Positions 24,997-35,679 of a DNA stretch of 64,000 nt are shown one piece after another. Position numbers and translations under genes: made by a program. The stretch's first letter is position 1. Each line of letters opens with the position of its first letter. Origin of the DNA: Amycolatopsis rifamycinica (GTDB lineage: Bacteria > Actinomycetota > Actinomycetes > Mycobacteriales > Pseudonocardiaceae); contig NZ_JMQI01000063.1 of the NCBI RefSeq assembly GCF_000695625.1, forward strand, positions 62,001 to 126,000, in the 5' to 3' direction. The notes beneath the pieces are model-generated. The model saw only the letters and a list, made by a program, of their open reading frames with translations. It searched no databases and was not told the DNA's origin.

Positions 24997-25776
24997 TCAG
25001 CGTTCCAGCCCCGCCACGTAGCGCGGGTAGGTGCGCTTGGCCTGCCGGGCGAGGTCCAGATCGACCTCGACGGTCACGAACGGCTCGCCGGGGCTCGTGG
25101 TGGCCAGCACGTTCCCGTCCGGATCGATCGCCCAGCCGAGACCGCCGGCGGCGATACCGGGCTGTTCCGGTACCCACTGGTTGGAGGACAGGCAGTAGGC
25201 GCCGGAGCAGACGGCCGTCGCCTGCCCCCCGGCCAGCCACTTCGCCAGCGTCTCCTCGGGGGTGACGCGGGGAACGCACAGCAGGTCGACACCGAGCTTC
25301 GCGTAGCGGCTCGCGGTGTGCAGGAACCACATCTCGGTGCAGATGGACACCCCGACCCGGGCACGGCCCACCCGGCACGTCGCCTGGCTCGCTTCCGCCC
25401 GGTCGTACCAGGTCGCCTCCCAGTAGCCGGGTTCGTCGGGCAGGTAGTGCTTGGCGCGGATCGCCGCTGCGCCGGAAGCCTCGTTCCACACGAACGCCTG
25501 GTTGAGCCACGATCCGTTCGGCTCGGCGGTCGGCATGGAGCCGATCACCGCGGCATCCTCGAACGCGAGGCCGGCGAGGACCCGCCGGTGCTCGTCCACG
25601 CTGTGCAGCCAGCGCGCCGCATCCGGTTCGGGATCGGCGCCCAGCCAGGTCGAGAACGGCATCTCGGGCAGCAGCACCAGATCCGCCCCCGCGGCCCGGG
25701 CGTGGTCGGCCAGGGCGGCGATGGCCTCGGTGCGGTGGCCGGGACGGTTGTCCAGCTGGCAGACGGTGACTCTCAT
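24997..25776 (-). CDS. Carbon-nitrogen hydrolase (nitrilase superfamily)
   Basis: A cytosolic amidase-type enzyme of about 259 residues. The catalytic triad of the superfamily is visible: Glu in LVLLPEMPFS, Lys in RAKHYLPDEPGYWE and Cys in VSICTEMWF. The second conserved Glu region is replaced by the local DEPGYWEATWY motif, typical of a particular actinobacterial branch. The start is taken as the ATG at 25776 (MRVTVCQLD), where family members begin; an ATG-like start at 25797 is possible. The natural amide or nitrile is unknown. It is divergent from a GlxA-type regulator that may control it. Confidence 0.88.
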   Translation of the reverse strand: MRVTVCQLDNRPGHRTEAIAALADHARAAGADLVLLPEMPFSTWLGADPEPDAARWLHSVDEHRRVLAGLAFEDAAVIGSMPTAEPNGSWLNQAFVWNEASGAAAIRAKHYLPDEPGYWEATWYDRAEASQATCRVGRARVGVSICTEMWFLHTASRYAKLGVDLLCVPRVTPEETLAKWLAGGQATAVCSGAYCLSSNQWVPEQPGIAAGGLGWAIDPDGNVLATTSPGEPFVTVEVDLDLARQAKRTYPRYVAGLER

Positions 25777-25868
25777 GAGCTCGGGCATGCGGTACACGAT
25801 GGCGGCTCGGGCGAGGCGCCCGCGATGATGAACGCGCCGGATTTCCCTCGGATCGGGACAAGAACGGG

Positions 25869-26828
25869 GTGATCGTGCGTCGCGTTGCGGTGCTCGTGTA
25901 CGACGGGGTGACGTTGCTCGACGTGGCGGGGCCGGTCGATGTGTTCCGGGAGGTCGAAGCCGCCGGCGGCGAGGACCGCCGGTACGAAGTGAGCACCGTC
26001 ACGCCGGGCGGAGGCACCATCACGGCGTCGAGCGGGGTGCGGCTGTGGGCCGATCCGCTCGACTTCGACCAGGTCTACGACACCGTTCTCGTCGCCGGAG
26101 CCGACGGGGTGCCCGACTCCGCCGCCGTCGTCGAGGCGCTGCGGCGGTTGCGGCCCCGGGTACGCCGGCTGGCGTCGGTCTGCACCGGCGCGTTCCTGCT
26201 GGCGGAGGCCGGGGTGCTCGACGACCGCCGCGCCACCACGCATTGGCGGTACGTCGACCGGCTGCGCCGCCGGTATCCGGCGGTCCAGGTGGAGCCGGAC
26301 GCCATCTTCGTGCGGGCGGGCTCGGTCTTCACCTCGGCGGGCGTCAGCGCGGGCATCGATCTCGCGCTCGCGCTCGTCGAGGACGATCACGGCGCCGACG
26401 TGGCCCGTGAGGTCGCCCGGTCGCTGGTGGTCTTCCTGCGACGGCCCGGCGGTCAGTCGCAGTTCTCGATCCGCGTGGAGACGCGCGTCGCCACGGCCTC
26501 GCCGCTGAAGGCCGTGCTGGACGCGGTCGCCGGCGACATCACCGCCGGCCACACGACCACGTCGATGGCCGCCACGGCGAACCTGTCGAACCGGCAGCTC
26601 ACCCGGCTGTTCCGGGAAGAGCTCGGCACCACGCCGCGGGCGTACGTCGAGGCGGCTCGCCTGGAGGCCGCGCAGGCGTCACTGCTGGACGGACGATCGG
26701 TGAGCGCCACCGCCCTCGCCTGCGGTTTCGGCAGCGACGAGACGATGCGCCGGGCGTTCGTCCGCCACCTCGGGGTGCCACCCACGGGTTACCTGGCCCG
26801 GTTCCGCAGCACCCACCCCACGACGTGA
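25869..26828 (+). CDS. GlxA-family regulator (DJ-1/PfpI domain plus AraC DNA-binding domain)
   Basis: A 319-residue transcription factor. Residues 1-190 are a DJ-1/PfpI-type domain with the nucleophile-elbow-like SVCTGAFLLAEAG and THWRYVDRL; the domain probably senses a metabolite rather than catalysing. Residues about 215-315 form the AraC-type double helix-turn-helix (NLSNRQLTRLFREELGTTPR, VSATALACGFGSDETMRRAF, GVPPTGYLARF). GTG 25869 or the GTG two codons later are equally plausible starts. It sits back to back with the nitrilase gene across about 90 bases, a usual arrangement of regulator and target. Confidence 0.9.
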   Translation: MIVRRVAVLVYDGVTLLDVAGPVDVFREVEAAGGEDRRYEVSTVTPGGGTITASSGVRLWADPLDFDQVYDTVLVAGADGVPDSAAVVEALRRLRPRVRRLASVCTGAFLLAEAGVLDDRRATTHWRYVDRLRRRYPAVQVEPDAIFVRAGSVFTSAGVSAGIDLALALVEDDHGADVAREVARSLVVFLRRPGGQSQFSIRVETRVATASPLKAVLDAVAGDITAGHTTTSMAATANLSNRQLTRLFREELGTTPRAYVEAARLEAAQASLLDGRSVSATALACGFGSDETMRRAFVRHLGVPPTGYLARFRSTHPTT

Positions 26829-26834
26829 CCGGTC

Positions 26835-26990
26835 TCAAGCCGCCAGATCCAGCTTCGCCTTCTTCAGAGCCAATACCGGGCACTTCTTGCAGCGCGGCTT
26901 CGACCGGCAGCACTTCTTCTTGACCTTGCCGGCTTTCATCAGCTTGCGCACGACCTTCTGCGGGTCTTTCGGCTTCTTGCCCACGCGCAC
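26835..26990 (-). CDS. Tiny basic Cys-rich protein, iron-box associated
   Basis: A 49-51 residue protein: VRVGKKPKDPQKVVRKLMKA, then GKVKKKCCRSKPRCKKCPVL, then ALKKAKLDLAA. The Cys-Cys...Cys-Lys-Lys-Cys set and about one third basic residues suggest a metal (Zn or Fe-S) site in a very small fold. GGAAGG precedes two possible GTG starts (26990, 26984); the second has better spacing. Similar short CC-x5-C-x2-C proteins occur in other actinobacteria without known function, as far as I recall. An iron-repressor-type palindrome lies about 40 bases upstream, so it may be made under iron limitation. Confidence 0.75.
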   Translation of the reverse strand: MRVGKKPKDPQKVVRKLMKAGKVKKKCCRSKPRCKKCPVLALKKAKLDLAA

Positions 26991-27028
26991 GCACCTTCCG
27001 GATCGGTGTCCGTCACCGGGTTTCCACG

Positions 27029-27047
27029 TTAGGTCAGCCTAACCGAC
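27029..27047. promoter_or_regulatory. IdeR/DmdR-type iron box
   Basis: TTAGGTCAGCCTAACC agrees with the DtxR/IdeR consensus (TTAGGTTAGSCTAACC and continuation) at all but about four of 19 positions, with the palindromic half sites TTAGG and CCTAA intact. It lies between the Cys-rich small gene (about 40 bases upstream of its start) and typA (about 150 bases upstream). The small gene is the likelier target. Confidence 0.72.
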
Positions 27048-27179
27048 AGGGGGGCGTGGGGCCGCTCACAACAGGGTGGCAGGTATCCTGGGTGAGGTCC
27101 GCGTGTGACCAGAGCCGGTCACGGGATGCCTGACGGGCTTACGCGGCCATCCAAACCCTTGAAGTTCAGGAGTTCTCGC

Positions 27180-29105
<1,926 letters not shown>

Positions 29106-29122
29106 CCGCCCACCTTCGGAAA

Positions 29123-29154
29123 ACCTCCCGGCGCGTGTCGCCGGGAGGTTTTTT
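29123..29154 (+). terminator. Intrinsic terminator of typA
   Basis: ACCTCCCGGCG and CGCCGGGAGGT form an 11-bp perfect stem with a five-base loop, followed by TTTTTT. Confidence 0.93.
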
Positions 29155-29485
29155 CGTGCCCGCACCCTTACGCTGGGTCGGTGGGTGGCGAACCCAGCGT
29201 CACGAATTCCGCCGTTCTTCTCCTTATATCTTTATAGGGGTCGCGACGGCTTCATCGCCTGGCGCCGACCACCGGCGTGAACCTTTTTCGTGTCCGGCCC
29301 GTGTTCGTTCCGCCGTTCCGGAACGGTCCGGGAACCCGGACGGTGTGCCGCACGTCTTTTCCCGTAGTGGCCACCTTGGGGCGGCGCGGCCGCCCGATCC
29401 GGGTATGGGAATCTCGGTTCCGGCGGTGAAGACGGTCGTGGGAGCATGGCTGACCCGATCGGGGCGAAACGGGGAGGAACGGGGC
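29155..29485. other. Intergenic region upstream of the first binding protein
   Basis: No gene. An AT-rich patch at 29220-29237 (CTTATATCTTTATAGG) is unusual for this genome and may hold the promoter. A perfect palindrome CCGTTCCGGAACGG lies near 29313-29326. Both are upstream of the binding-protein gene. Confidence 0.4.
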
Positions 29486-31222
29486 GTGCGGGTGAATCGC
29501 AAGGCGGTGCCGGTACTGGCACTCGCGGCCGTGCTGCTCACCGCCTGTTCCAACACCCCGCCACCCCCGGTCGTGTCGTCCTCGGTCGCGCCGGTGTCCA
29601 GCACCGGCAAGACGCCGTCGCAGATCGTCGTCGGCGTCGACGACGTGCTCGGCGGGTACAACCCGCACAACCTCGCGGACTCTTCCCAAGTGACCTCCGC
29701 GCTCTCGCAGTTGCTGCTGCCCTCGGTGTTCCGCCAGAAGGACGACGGCACCACCCAGCTCGACAAGAACCTGATGAAGTCCGCCGCGGTCGTCTCGCAG
29801 CAGCCGTTCGTGGTGGCCTACGACATCCGGCCGGACGCCTCCTGGTCCGACGGCGCACCCATCGCCGCCGAGGACTTCGACTACCTGCGCACCCAGCTGC
29901 GCGACCAGCCCGGTGTGATCGAGCCCGCCGGCTACCGGCAGATCACCGACCTGCAGTCCCGTGAGGGCGGCAAGCGCGTCGAGGTCACCTTCGCCAAGCC
30001 GTACCCCGGCTGGCAGACGCTGTTCTCCGACCTGCTGCCCGCCCACTTGCTCAAGGACGCGCCCGACGGCTGGCGCGGGGCGCTCGCGTCGAACTTCCCG
30101 GCCATCGCCGGCCCCTTCTCGATCAAGAGCCTGGACACCGCCCGCGGCGAGGTGATCCTCGAGCGCAACGAGCGCTACTGGGAGAAGCCCGCCGCGATCG
30201 ACCGGATCGTGCTCCGCCGGTCGGACCAGAACACGCTGCTGGCCGCCCTGCGCAGCGGCAACGACCAGTTCGCGCTGGCGCGCACGACCGGCGACGAGCT
30301 CAAGCTGCTCGGCGAGCTCGGCTCGTCGGTCCGGCTGCACACCGTGGCCCGCCCGCTCGTGGCCGGCGTGCTGCTGCGCCCGGTCAGCGCGACCCTGCAG
30401 GACGCCCAGGTGCGCGCCGGCATCGCCGCCCTGCTCGACCGCGGCAAGCTGATCACCGAGGGCGTCAACGGCGGCCCGTCGTCGCAGCTGCACGCCGACG
30501 CCCAGGTGACGGCGCCGTCGGTGAAGGGCTACACGGCGACCATCCCGCCCGGCCCGCCCACCGCGCCCGACGTCGCCAAGGCCGAGCAGTCGCTGAAGGC
30601 GGCCGGCTACACCAAGACCGCGGGCACCTGGCGCAAGAACGGCCGGGCGCTCTCGCTGGTCATCGCCTCGCCGGGCACCCAGGAGCCGTACACGACGATC
30701 GCCAAGGAGCTCGCGAGCGAGCTCGCCGCGCAGGGCATCGAGGTCAACGCCATCACGCCGCAGCCGCGTGACCTGTTCAGCGGCCTGCTCGCGATGCCGG
30801 TGGCCGGTGGGGTCCAGCAGCCGACCGGCGACTCGGCGGGCAACGTCGGGGTCGACATCGCCGTCGTCCCGCAGGCGGTCGGCGGCGACACCGCCTCGGT
30901 GCTCGCGTCGACCTTCGGTTGCCGCCCGGAGCAGACGGCCGCCGGCGTGGACAAGACCAAGCCCGTCGTCCCGGGCAACGCGGCCGGCTTCTGCGACCCG
31001 GCGCTGCAGCCGTCGATCGACGCGGCGCTCTCCGGATCCACCCAGACCAGCGAAGCGCTCACCACTCTGGAGCCTGAACTTTGGCGCCAGAACGTGGTGA
31101 TTCCGCTGTTCCAATTGGCTGACACCCTGGCGATCGGATCGGGCATCTCGGGCGTCACGCCCGGTCCCCCCATGGTGGGCCCGTTCGGGTCGGCCGTGAA
31201 CTGGACTCGCGGCCCGAAGTAA
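29486..31222 (+). CDS. ABC transporter substrate-binding lipoprotein, family 5
   Basis: A 578-residue extracellular solute-binding protein of the oligopeptide/dipeptide (SBP family 5) group. The signal peptide ends in the lipobox LLTAC. Family motifs include DASWSDGAPIAAEDFDYLRT, FAKPYPGWQTLFSDLLPAH, GPFSIKSLDTARGEVILERN and VRAGIAALLDRGKL. It starts at GTG 29486, which has GGAGG eight bases upstream; a GTG two codons later is spaced too far. It is followed by a second, different family 5 protein and two permeases, so it may be an alternative receptor for the same transporter. Confidence 0.9.
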   Translation: MRVNRKAVPVLALAAVLLTACSNTPPPPVVSSSVAPVSSTGKTPSQIVVGVDDVLGGYNPHNLADSSQVTSALSQLLLPSVFRQKDDGTTQLDKNLMKSAAVVSQQPFVVAYDIRPDASWSDGAPIAAEDFDYLRTQLRDQPGVIEPAGYRQITDLQSREGGKRVEVTFAKPYPGWQTLFSDLLPAHLLKDAPDGWRGALASNFPAIAGPFSIKSLDTARGEVILERNERYWEKPAAIDRIVLRRSDQNTLLAALRSGNDQFALARTTGDELKLLGELGSSVRLHTVARPLVAGVLLRPVSATLQDAQVRAGIAALLDRGKLITEGVNGGPSSQLHADAQVTAPSVKGYTATIPPGPPTAPDVAKAEQSLKAAGYTKTAGTWRKNGRALSLVIASPGTQEPYTTIAKELASELAAQGIEVNAITPQPRDLFSGLLAMPVAGGVQQPTGDSAGNVGVDIAVVPQAVGGDTASVLASTFGCRPEQTAAGVDKTKPVVPGNAAGFCDPALQPSIDAALSGSTQTSEALTTLEPELWRQNVVIPLFQLADTLAIGSGISGVTPGPPMVGPFGSAVNWTRGPK

Positions 31223-31409
31223 TCGGTTGGCTACGCATTCAGTACTACCGGGTGATCTTTACCAACGCCTTCGAGTGGGACGTTGTGAATCCATGAGGTA
31301 ACCGTCGTATTTCTGGATGTCGACTGGAAGTCACCCTTTGGTCACGATCGACCCTGAACTGGTGACTGTCGGTGCTTTTCCTTTCTAGCGTGCACCCGCA
31401 GTGCGCCAG

Positions 31410-31437
31410 TTGAGTGTCGCTTGGCGTGTCGTAGGCT
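31410..31437 (+). promoter_or_regulatory. Promoter of the second binding-protein gene
   Basis: TTGAGT (31410-31415), 16 bases, then TAGGCT (31432-31437) resemble a housekeeping sigma promoter about 75 bases upstream of the ATG at 31513. Confidence 0.6.
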
Positions 31438-31512
31438 CCGGCCCATCCAAACCGGAGCGGTGTGGGCCCTTGTCCCGATATTCAAGGGCTCAGTGCTAGG
31501 AGGGCACACTTC

Positions 31513-33324
31513 ATGAGGAGATCCAAAGCAGTCTCCGCTTTGTCGCTCGTCGCCGGCGCTTCGCTGTTGCTGAGCGCCTGCAGCGGCGGTGATTCGGGTT
31601 CGGGCAACACCGACCAGAACGGATCGTCGACCGACATCAAGGCGATGGCTGTCGGCAAGGCCGAAACAGCTGACCAGTTCAAGCTCGCGGACACCCCGGG
31701 GTACGACGCCACGGTCACTGTGGGTATCGACGATGGGTACTCTGGGTACAACAACCAGACGACCGACACCAACACGTCGTACAACAACTACATCCTGACC
31801 TCCGTGCTCTCCGGCGTCTTCAAGCTCGACGGCAACAACAAGCAGCTGCTGAACGTCGACGTGTTCGAGTCGGCCGAGGTCACGTCGAAGTCCCCGCAGG
31901 TCGTCACCTACAAGATCAAGCCGAACCTCAAGTGGTCGGACGGTCAGGCGTACGACTGCAAGGACATGTACCTGGCGTGGCTGGCGCAGAGCGGCCTGGC
32001 CAAGGGCCCGGACGGCAAGAACCCGTTCAACGCGGCGTCGACCACCGGGTACTCGCTGATCAAGACCGCCACCTGCAAGGACGCGCTGACCTTCGAGGCG
32101 GACTTCAGCGAGCCGTACCTCGACTACAAGGGCCTGTTCAACGGCGTGGCGATCATGCCGGCGCACGTCCTGCAGTCCAAGACCGGCATCGCGGACATCA
32201 CCAAGCTGGCCCCGACCGGCGACCCGGCCCAGCTGAAGGCCGCCGGTGACTTCTGGACGAACGAGTGGAAGGGCTTCAAGGCGGACATCATGCCGTCGTC
32301 GGGCCCGTACAAGATCACCGCGTTCGACGCCAACCAGAAGGCCGTCACGCTGGAGAAGAACCCGAACTGGTCGGGTGGCAAGGGCGGTCCGGCGAAGATC
32401 GTCGTCCGGGCCATGGAAGACACCAAGGCCATGGCGACCGCGCTGCAGAACGGTGAGATCGACGTCGCGGCGTCGACCCAGCCGGACGCCACCGCGGCCC
32501 AGACGCTGAAGGGTCTCGCGGCTCAGGGCGTCACCTACGGTTCCGCTCCGCAGCTGACCTTCGAGCACCTCGACCTGAACTACAAGCGCATGTTCAAGGA
32601 CAAGGACCTGCGCAAGGCGTTCTTCGAGACGGTGAACCGCAAGGAGATCACCGACAAGCTGCTCAAGGAAGTCCAGGCGGACGCCGCCCCGCTGAACTCG
32701 ATCGAGTTCTTCCAGGGTGAAGAGGGCTACACCGACCTGTACGGCAGCAAGGCCGGCCTGGGCGCCGAGGCGGCGGCCAAGACCCTGTCCGACGCGGGCT
32801 GGGTCAAGGGCAGCGACGGCATCTTCGCCAAGGGCGGTCAGCGCGCTTCGTTCAAGATCTCGCACAACCAGAACGCGCGCCGCAGCCAGACCGTCGAGAT
32901 CATCATCTCGCAGGCGAAGGCGGCCGGTATCGAGGTCAAGGACGAGACCGACGCCAACTTCCTCAAGGGTGGCCGTCTGGCGGCCAGCGACTACGACGTC
33001 GCGCTGTTCGGCTGGTCCTCCACGCCGAACAAGTCGGAGTCCCGGTCGATCTACGTCTGCAAGGAAAACGGTGGTGACCAGAACTACCAGGGTCTTTGCG
33101 ACGAGAACATCGACAAGAACTACGACATCGCGGTGAAGGCGACCGACGAGGCCGTGAAGCTCAAGGCCTACCAGGACGTCGACAAGGCGATCGCGGACCA
33201 GTACGCGACCCTGCCGCTGTTCCAGACGCCGTCCATGTGGGCGTTCAAGGGGATCGACCGCGTGTACATGCAGTCGTACGACGGTGCCCTGTGGAACGCC
33301 GGCGAGTGGGAGCAGAAGAAGTAG
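31513..33324 (+). CDS. ABC transporter substrate-binding lipoprotein, family 5
   Basis: A 603-residue lipid-anchored peptide-type binding protein. The signal peptide ends LLLSAC with an Asp/Asn/Gly/Ser-rich linker after it. Motifs are PNLKWSDGQAYDCKDMYLAW, DIMPSSGPYKITAFDANQ, VTLEKNPNWSG and LFGWSSTPNKSESRSIYVC. Four or more cysteines in the mature part could form disulfides. GGAGGG eight bases before ATG 31513 fixes the start. It has the cleanest codon usage of the locus and its own promoter, so it is probably the abundant receptor. The substrate is presumably oligopeptides, inferred from the family only. Confidence 0.92.
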   Translation: MRRSKAVSALSLVAGASLLLSACSGGDSGSGNTDQNGSSTDIKAMAVGKAETADQFKLADTPGYDATVTVGIDDGYSGYNNQTTDTNTSYNNYILTSVLSGVFKLDGNNKQLLNVDVFESAEVTSKSPQVVTYKIKPNLKWSDGQAYDCKDMYLAWLAQSGLAKGPDGKNPFNAASTTGYSLIKTATCKDALTFEADFSEPYLDYKGLFNGVAIMPAHVLQSKTGIADITKLAPTGDPAQLKAAGDFWTNEWKGFKADIMPSSGPYKITAFDANQKAVTLEKNPNWSGGKGGPAKIVVRAMEDTKAMATALQNGEIDVAASTQPDATAAQTLKGLAAQGVTYGSAPQLTFEHLDLNYKRMFKDKDLRKAFFETVNRKEITDKLLKEVQADAAPLNSIEFFQGEEGYTDLYGSKAGLGAEAAAKTLSDAGWVKGSDGIFAKGGQRASFKISHNQNARRSQTVEIIISQAKAAGIEVKDETDANFLKGGRLAASDYDVALFGWSSTPNKSESRSIYVCKENGGDQNYQGLCDENIDKNYDIAVKATDEAVKLKAYQDVDKAIADQYATLPLFQTPSMWAFKGIDRVYMQSYDGALWNAGEWEQKK

Positions 33325-33369
33325 GGCCCGTCCCGCCTCTTCTTTCCCCTCGCTCCAGATGACCTGGGA

Positions 33370-33406
33370 GGTACCGGGGCCCGGCCACGAGCCGGGCCCC
33401 GGTACC
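33370..33406 (+). terminator. Strong hairpin after the binding-protein gene
   Basis: A perfect 16-bp inverted repeat (GGTACCGGGGCCCGGC and complement) with a five-base loop. There is no T-run. It may terminate most transcripts or protect the binding-protein mRNA 3' end. Confidence 0.8.
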
Positions 33407-33421
33407 CACCGGAAGTAGCTG

Positions 33422-33449
33422 TTGACCGTAGGGTTACCACCACTACGGT
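33422..33449 (+). promoter_or_regulatory. Promoter of the permease genes
   Basis: TTGACC (33422-33427), 16 bases, then TACGGT (33444-33449) lie about 60 bases before the first permease start and just after the hairpin. Confidence 0.65.
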
Positions 33450-33510
33450 AGACAACCGGGTAGCGGTCCAGCGCACTTCTGACGACCAGGCCCGGATGAG
33501 GAGCAGTTCG

Positions 33511-34530
33511 TTGAACCTGGTGATCTACATCCTTCGCCGTCTGGCGATATCGATTCCCGTCCTCCTGGTCGGGACGTTCCTGTGTTTCGTCATGGTCGCC
33601 GGCACCGGTGACCCGCTGGGCGAGCTGCGCAGCAACCCGCTGATCAGCAAAGAAGCGCTGGCCGCCACGGCGACCAAGCTGGGTCTCGACCAGGGCATCG
33701 TGCCGCGCTACTTCACCTGGCTCGGGCACTTCCTGACCGGTGACTGGGGCACGTCCATCGCGCAGGGCAACGCTCTCGCGCCGGTCGCGCCCAAGGTGCT
33801 GGCCGCGTTCGGCGTCACGTTCAAGCTGGTCGTCGGCGCCGAGATCCTCGCGCTGGTCATCGGCATCATCGTGGGTGTGCTGGCCGCGGTGAAGCAGTAC
33901 TCGATCATCGACTACATCGCGACCACCCTCGCCTTCCTCCTGTTCTCCATGCCGATCTTCTGCATCGCGATCGTGTTGAAGAACTACGCGATCGAGATCA
34001 ACGGCTGGGTGCGCGACCTCGGTCTGCAGGACGTGCTCGGCAACCCCTGGCTGCGCACCACCAGCCCGGAGCAGCTGAAGACGGACGGCGGTGTCGGCGA
34101 CTTCATCGCCAGCACCATCGGCGCGTACCTGCTGCCGACCCTGTCGATCATGGCGATCAGCTTCGCCGCGTACAGCCGGTTCCAGCGTGCTTCGATGCTC
34201 GAGGTCTTGAACGCCGACTACGTGCGCACCGCGCGGGCCAAGGGACTGGCGAACGGCCGGGTGATCTTCCGGCACGCGTTCCGCAACGCCCTGATCCCCG
34301 TGTCGACGCTGTTCTCGGTCAACTTCGGCTCGGTCCTCGCCGGCGCGATCATCACCGAGACGGTGTTCAACTGGCACGGTATGGGCACGTTGCTGGTGGA
34401 AGCCGTCACCAAGAACGACACTCAGGTGATGATGGGTTGGCTCGTGGTGATCGCCAGCAGTGTCATCGTCGCCAACCTGATCGCCGACCTGATGTACGGC
34501 ATCCTGGACCCGAGGATTCGCGTTGGCTGA
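33511..34530 (+). CDS. Oligopeptide/dipeptide ABC transporter permease, DppB/OppB type
   Basis: An inner-membrane permease of about 339 residues with six helices. It begins MNLVIYILRRLAISIPVLL, the usual DppB N terminus, and has the GDPLGELRSNP loop and the EAA motif ADYVRTARAKGLANGRVIFR. TTG 33511 is preferred because GAGGAG sits seven bases upstream; the in-frame ATG at 33496 overlaps that site and has none of its own. The stop overlaps the next permease gene by eight bases. It would pair with the double ATPase encoded on the opposite strand at 35863-37644. Confidence 0.92.
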   Translation: MNLVIYILRRLAISIPVLLVGTFLCFVMVAGTGDPLGELRSNPLISKEALAATATKLGLDQGIVPRYFTWLGHFLTGDWGTSIAQGNALAPVAPKVLAAFGVTFKLVVGAEILALVIGIIVGVLAAVKQYSIIDYIATTLAFLLFSMPIFCIAIVLKNYAIEINGWVRDLGLQDVLGNPWLRTTSPEQLKTDGGVGDFIASTIGAYLLPTLSIMAISFAAYSRFQRASMLEVLNADYVRTARAKGLANGRVIFRHAFRNALIPVSTLFSVNFGSVLAGAIITETVFNWHGMGTLLVEAVTKNDTQVMMGWLVVIASSVIVANLIADLMYGILDPRIRVG

Positions 34531-35452
34531 CCTGAACTCTCTTCTCGCGACCGAGACCGCCGCGGCCGAAGGCACCCTGCCGCCGGAGGCGCTGCCGGAA
34601 CCGCGCAGCCAGGGCAAGCTCGTCCTGCGGAAGTTCCTGCACCACAAGCTGGCGATGGCGTCGTCGGCCGTGCTGCTGCTGATCGTGCTGGCCAGCATCG
34701 TGCTGCCGATCTTCTGGAAGCACAACTACGAGGACAGCTCGTTCCCGTCGTTCGCCAAGCCCAGCGGCGATTTCCCGCTCGGGACGACACAGGTCGGCAA
34801 GGACATGGTGTCGCAGGTGCTGCGCGGCACGCAGTACTCGCTGCTGATCGCGCTCACGGTGTCGATCCTGGCCACCGTGGTCGGCGTCGTGCTCGGCGCG
34901 GTCGCCGGCTACCTGCGCGGGTTCTCCGACTCGGCGATCTCGCGGGTGACGGACCTGTTCCTGATCGTCCCGCAGATCGCCGCGGCGGCCATCCTCGCCA
35001 AGGTGTTCGGCGGCGGCTCCTGGTACATCGTCGCGCTGGTGCTGGCGGCGTTCGCCTGGATGCAGATCGCCCGGATCACCCGCGCCGAGGCGATGTCGCT
35101 GTCCCAGCGCGAGTTCGTCGACGCCGCACGCGCGTCCGGCGCCGGGACGTTCCGCATCATCTTCAAGCACCTGGTGCCGAACATGGTCGGCAGCATCACG
35201 GTCAACGCGACCCTCGCGGTCGCGCAGGCCGTGCTGGCGGAAGCCGCGCTGTCGTTCATCGGCCTGGGCGTCCAGCTGCCGGACACCTCGCTCGGCCGCG
35301 TCATCCTGGAGAACTACGCCCAGCTGCAGACGCGGCCGGCGCTGTTCTTCGGGCCGTTCGTCGTGCTCGTGCTGATTTCACTGACGATCAACTTCATCGG
35401 TGACGGTCTGCGCGACGCCTTCGACCCGCGCCAGCGGAGAATGAAGGCCTGA
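34523..35452 (+). CDS. Oligopeptide/dipeptide ABC transporter permease, DppC/OppC type
   Basis: A 309-residue inner-membrane permease. A polar N-terminal extension of about 35 residues precedes the first helix, as in OppC. Motifs include LGTTQVGKDMVSQVLRGTQY, the EAA loop REFVDAARASGAGTFRIIFK and HLVPNMVGSITVNATLAVAQ, and the C-terminal GDGLRDAFDPRQRRMK. The start is TTG 34523 inside the end of the DppB-type gene, so translation is coupled. A perfect palindromic terminator follows the stop. Confidence 0.92.
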   Translation: MADLNSLLATETAAAEGTLPPEALPEPRSQGKLVLRKFLHHKLAMASSAVLLLIVLASIVLPIFWKHNYEDSSFPSFAKPSGDFPLGTTQVGKDMVSQVLRGTQYSLLIALTVSILATVVGVVLGAVAGYLRGFSDSAISRVTDLFLIVPQIAAAAILAKVFGGGSWYIVALVLAAFAWMQIARITRAEAMSLSQREFVDAARASGAGTFRIIFKHLVPNMVGSITVNATLAVAQAVLAEAALSFIGLGVQLPDTSLGRVILENYAQLQTRPALFFGPFVVLVLISLTINFIGDGLRDAFDPRQRRMKA

Positions 35453-35460
35453 ACGCGCGC

Positions 35461-35496
35461 GACGCGGGGGTGACCGGATCCGGTCACCCCCGCGTC
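35461..35496. terminator. Perfect 36-base palindrome terminator
   Basis: The two 18-base halves (GACGCGGGGGTGACCGGA and its complement) are exact, followed by CGTTTTCG. It ends the permease operon. Confidence 0.85.
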
Positions 35497-35543
35497 CGTT
35501 TTCGTACGCGGATCGCCGGACCTGCGGGTTCCGGACGAATCTC

Positions 35544-35678
35544 GTGCGCTACGTGCTCCGCCGGCTGGCCAACACCCGCGACCCCCTCGGCGAGCCGGGA
35601 ATCAGCGCGTCGGCCATCGCCGAAACCGAGGACGAGCTCGGCCTCGATGTCCTGGCCCCCCGCGTCCGCGTCAGCTGA
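35544..35678 (+). pseudogene. Relic of a DppB-type permease N terminus
   Basis: A 44-codon frame starting VRYVLRRLANT and continuing RDPLGEPGISASAIAETEDE then LGLDVLAPRVRVS. It matches the first helix boundary and the following GDPLGE...ISxEAI...ELGLD segment of DppB/OppB permeases, but the first transmembrane helix is missing between LANT and RDPLG, and the whole remainder of the gene is absent. It is therefore a decayed fragment. It differs from the intact DppB-type gene at 33511, so it represents another permease gene once located here. Confidence 0.7.
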
Positions 35679-35679
35679 C

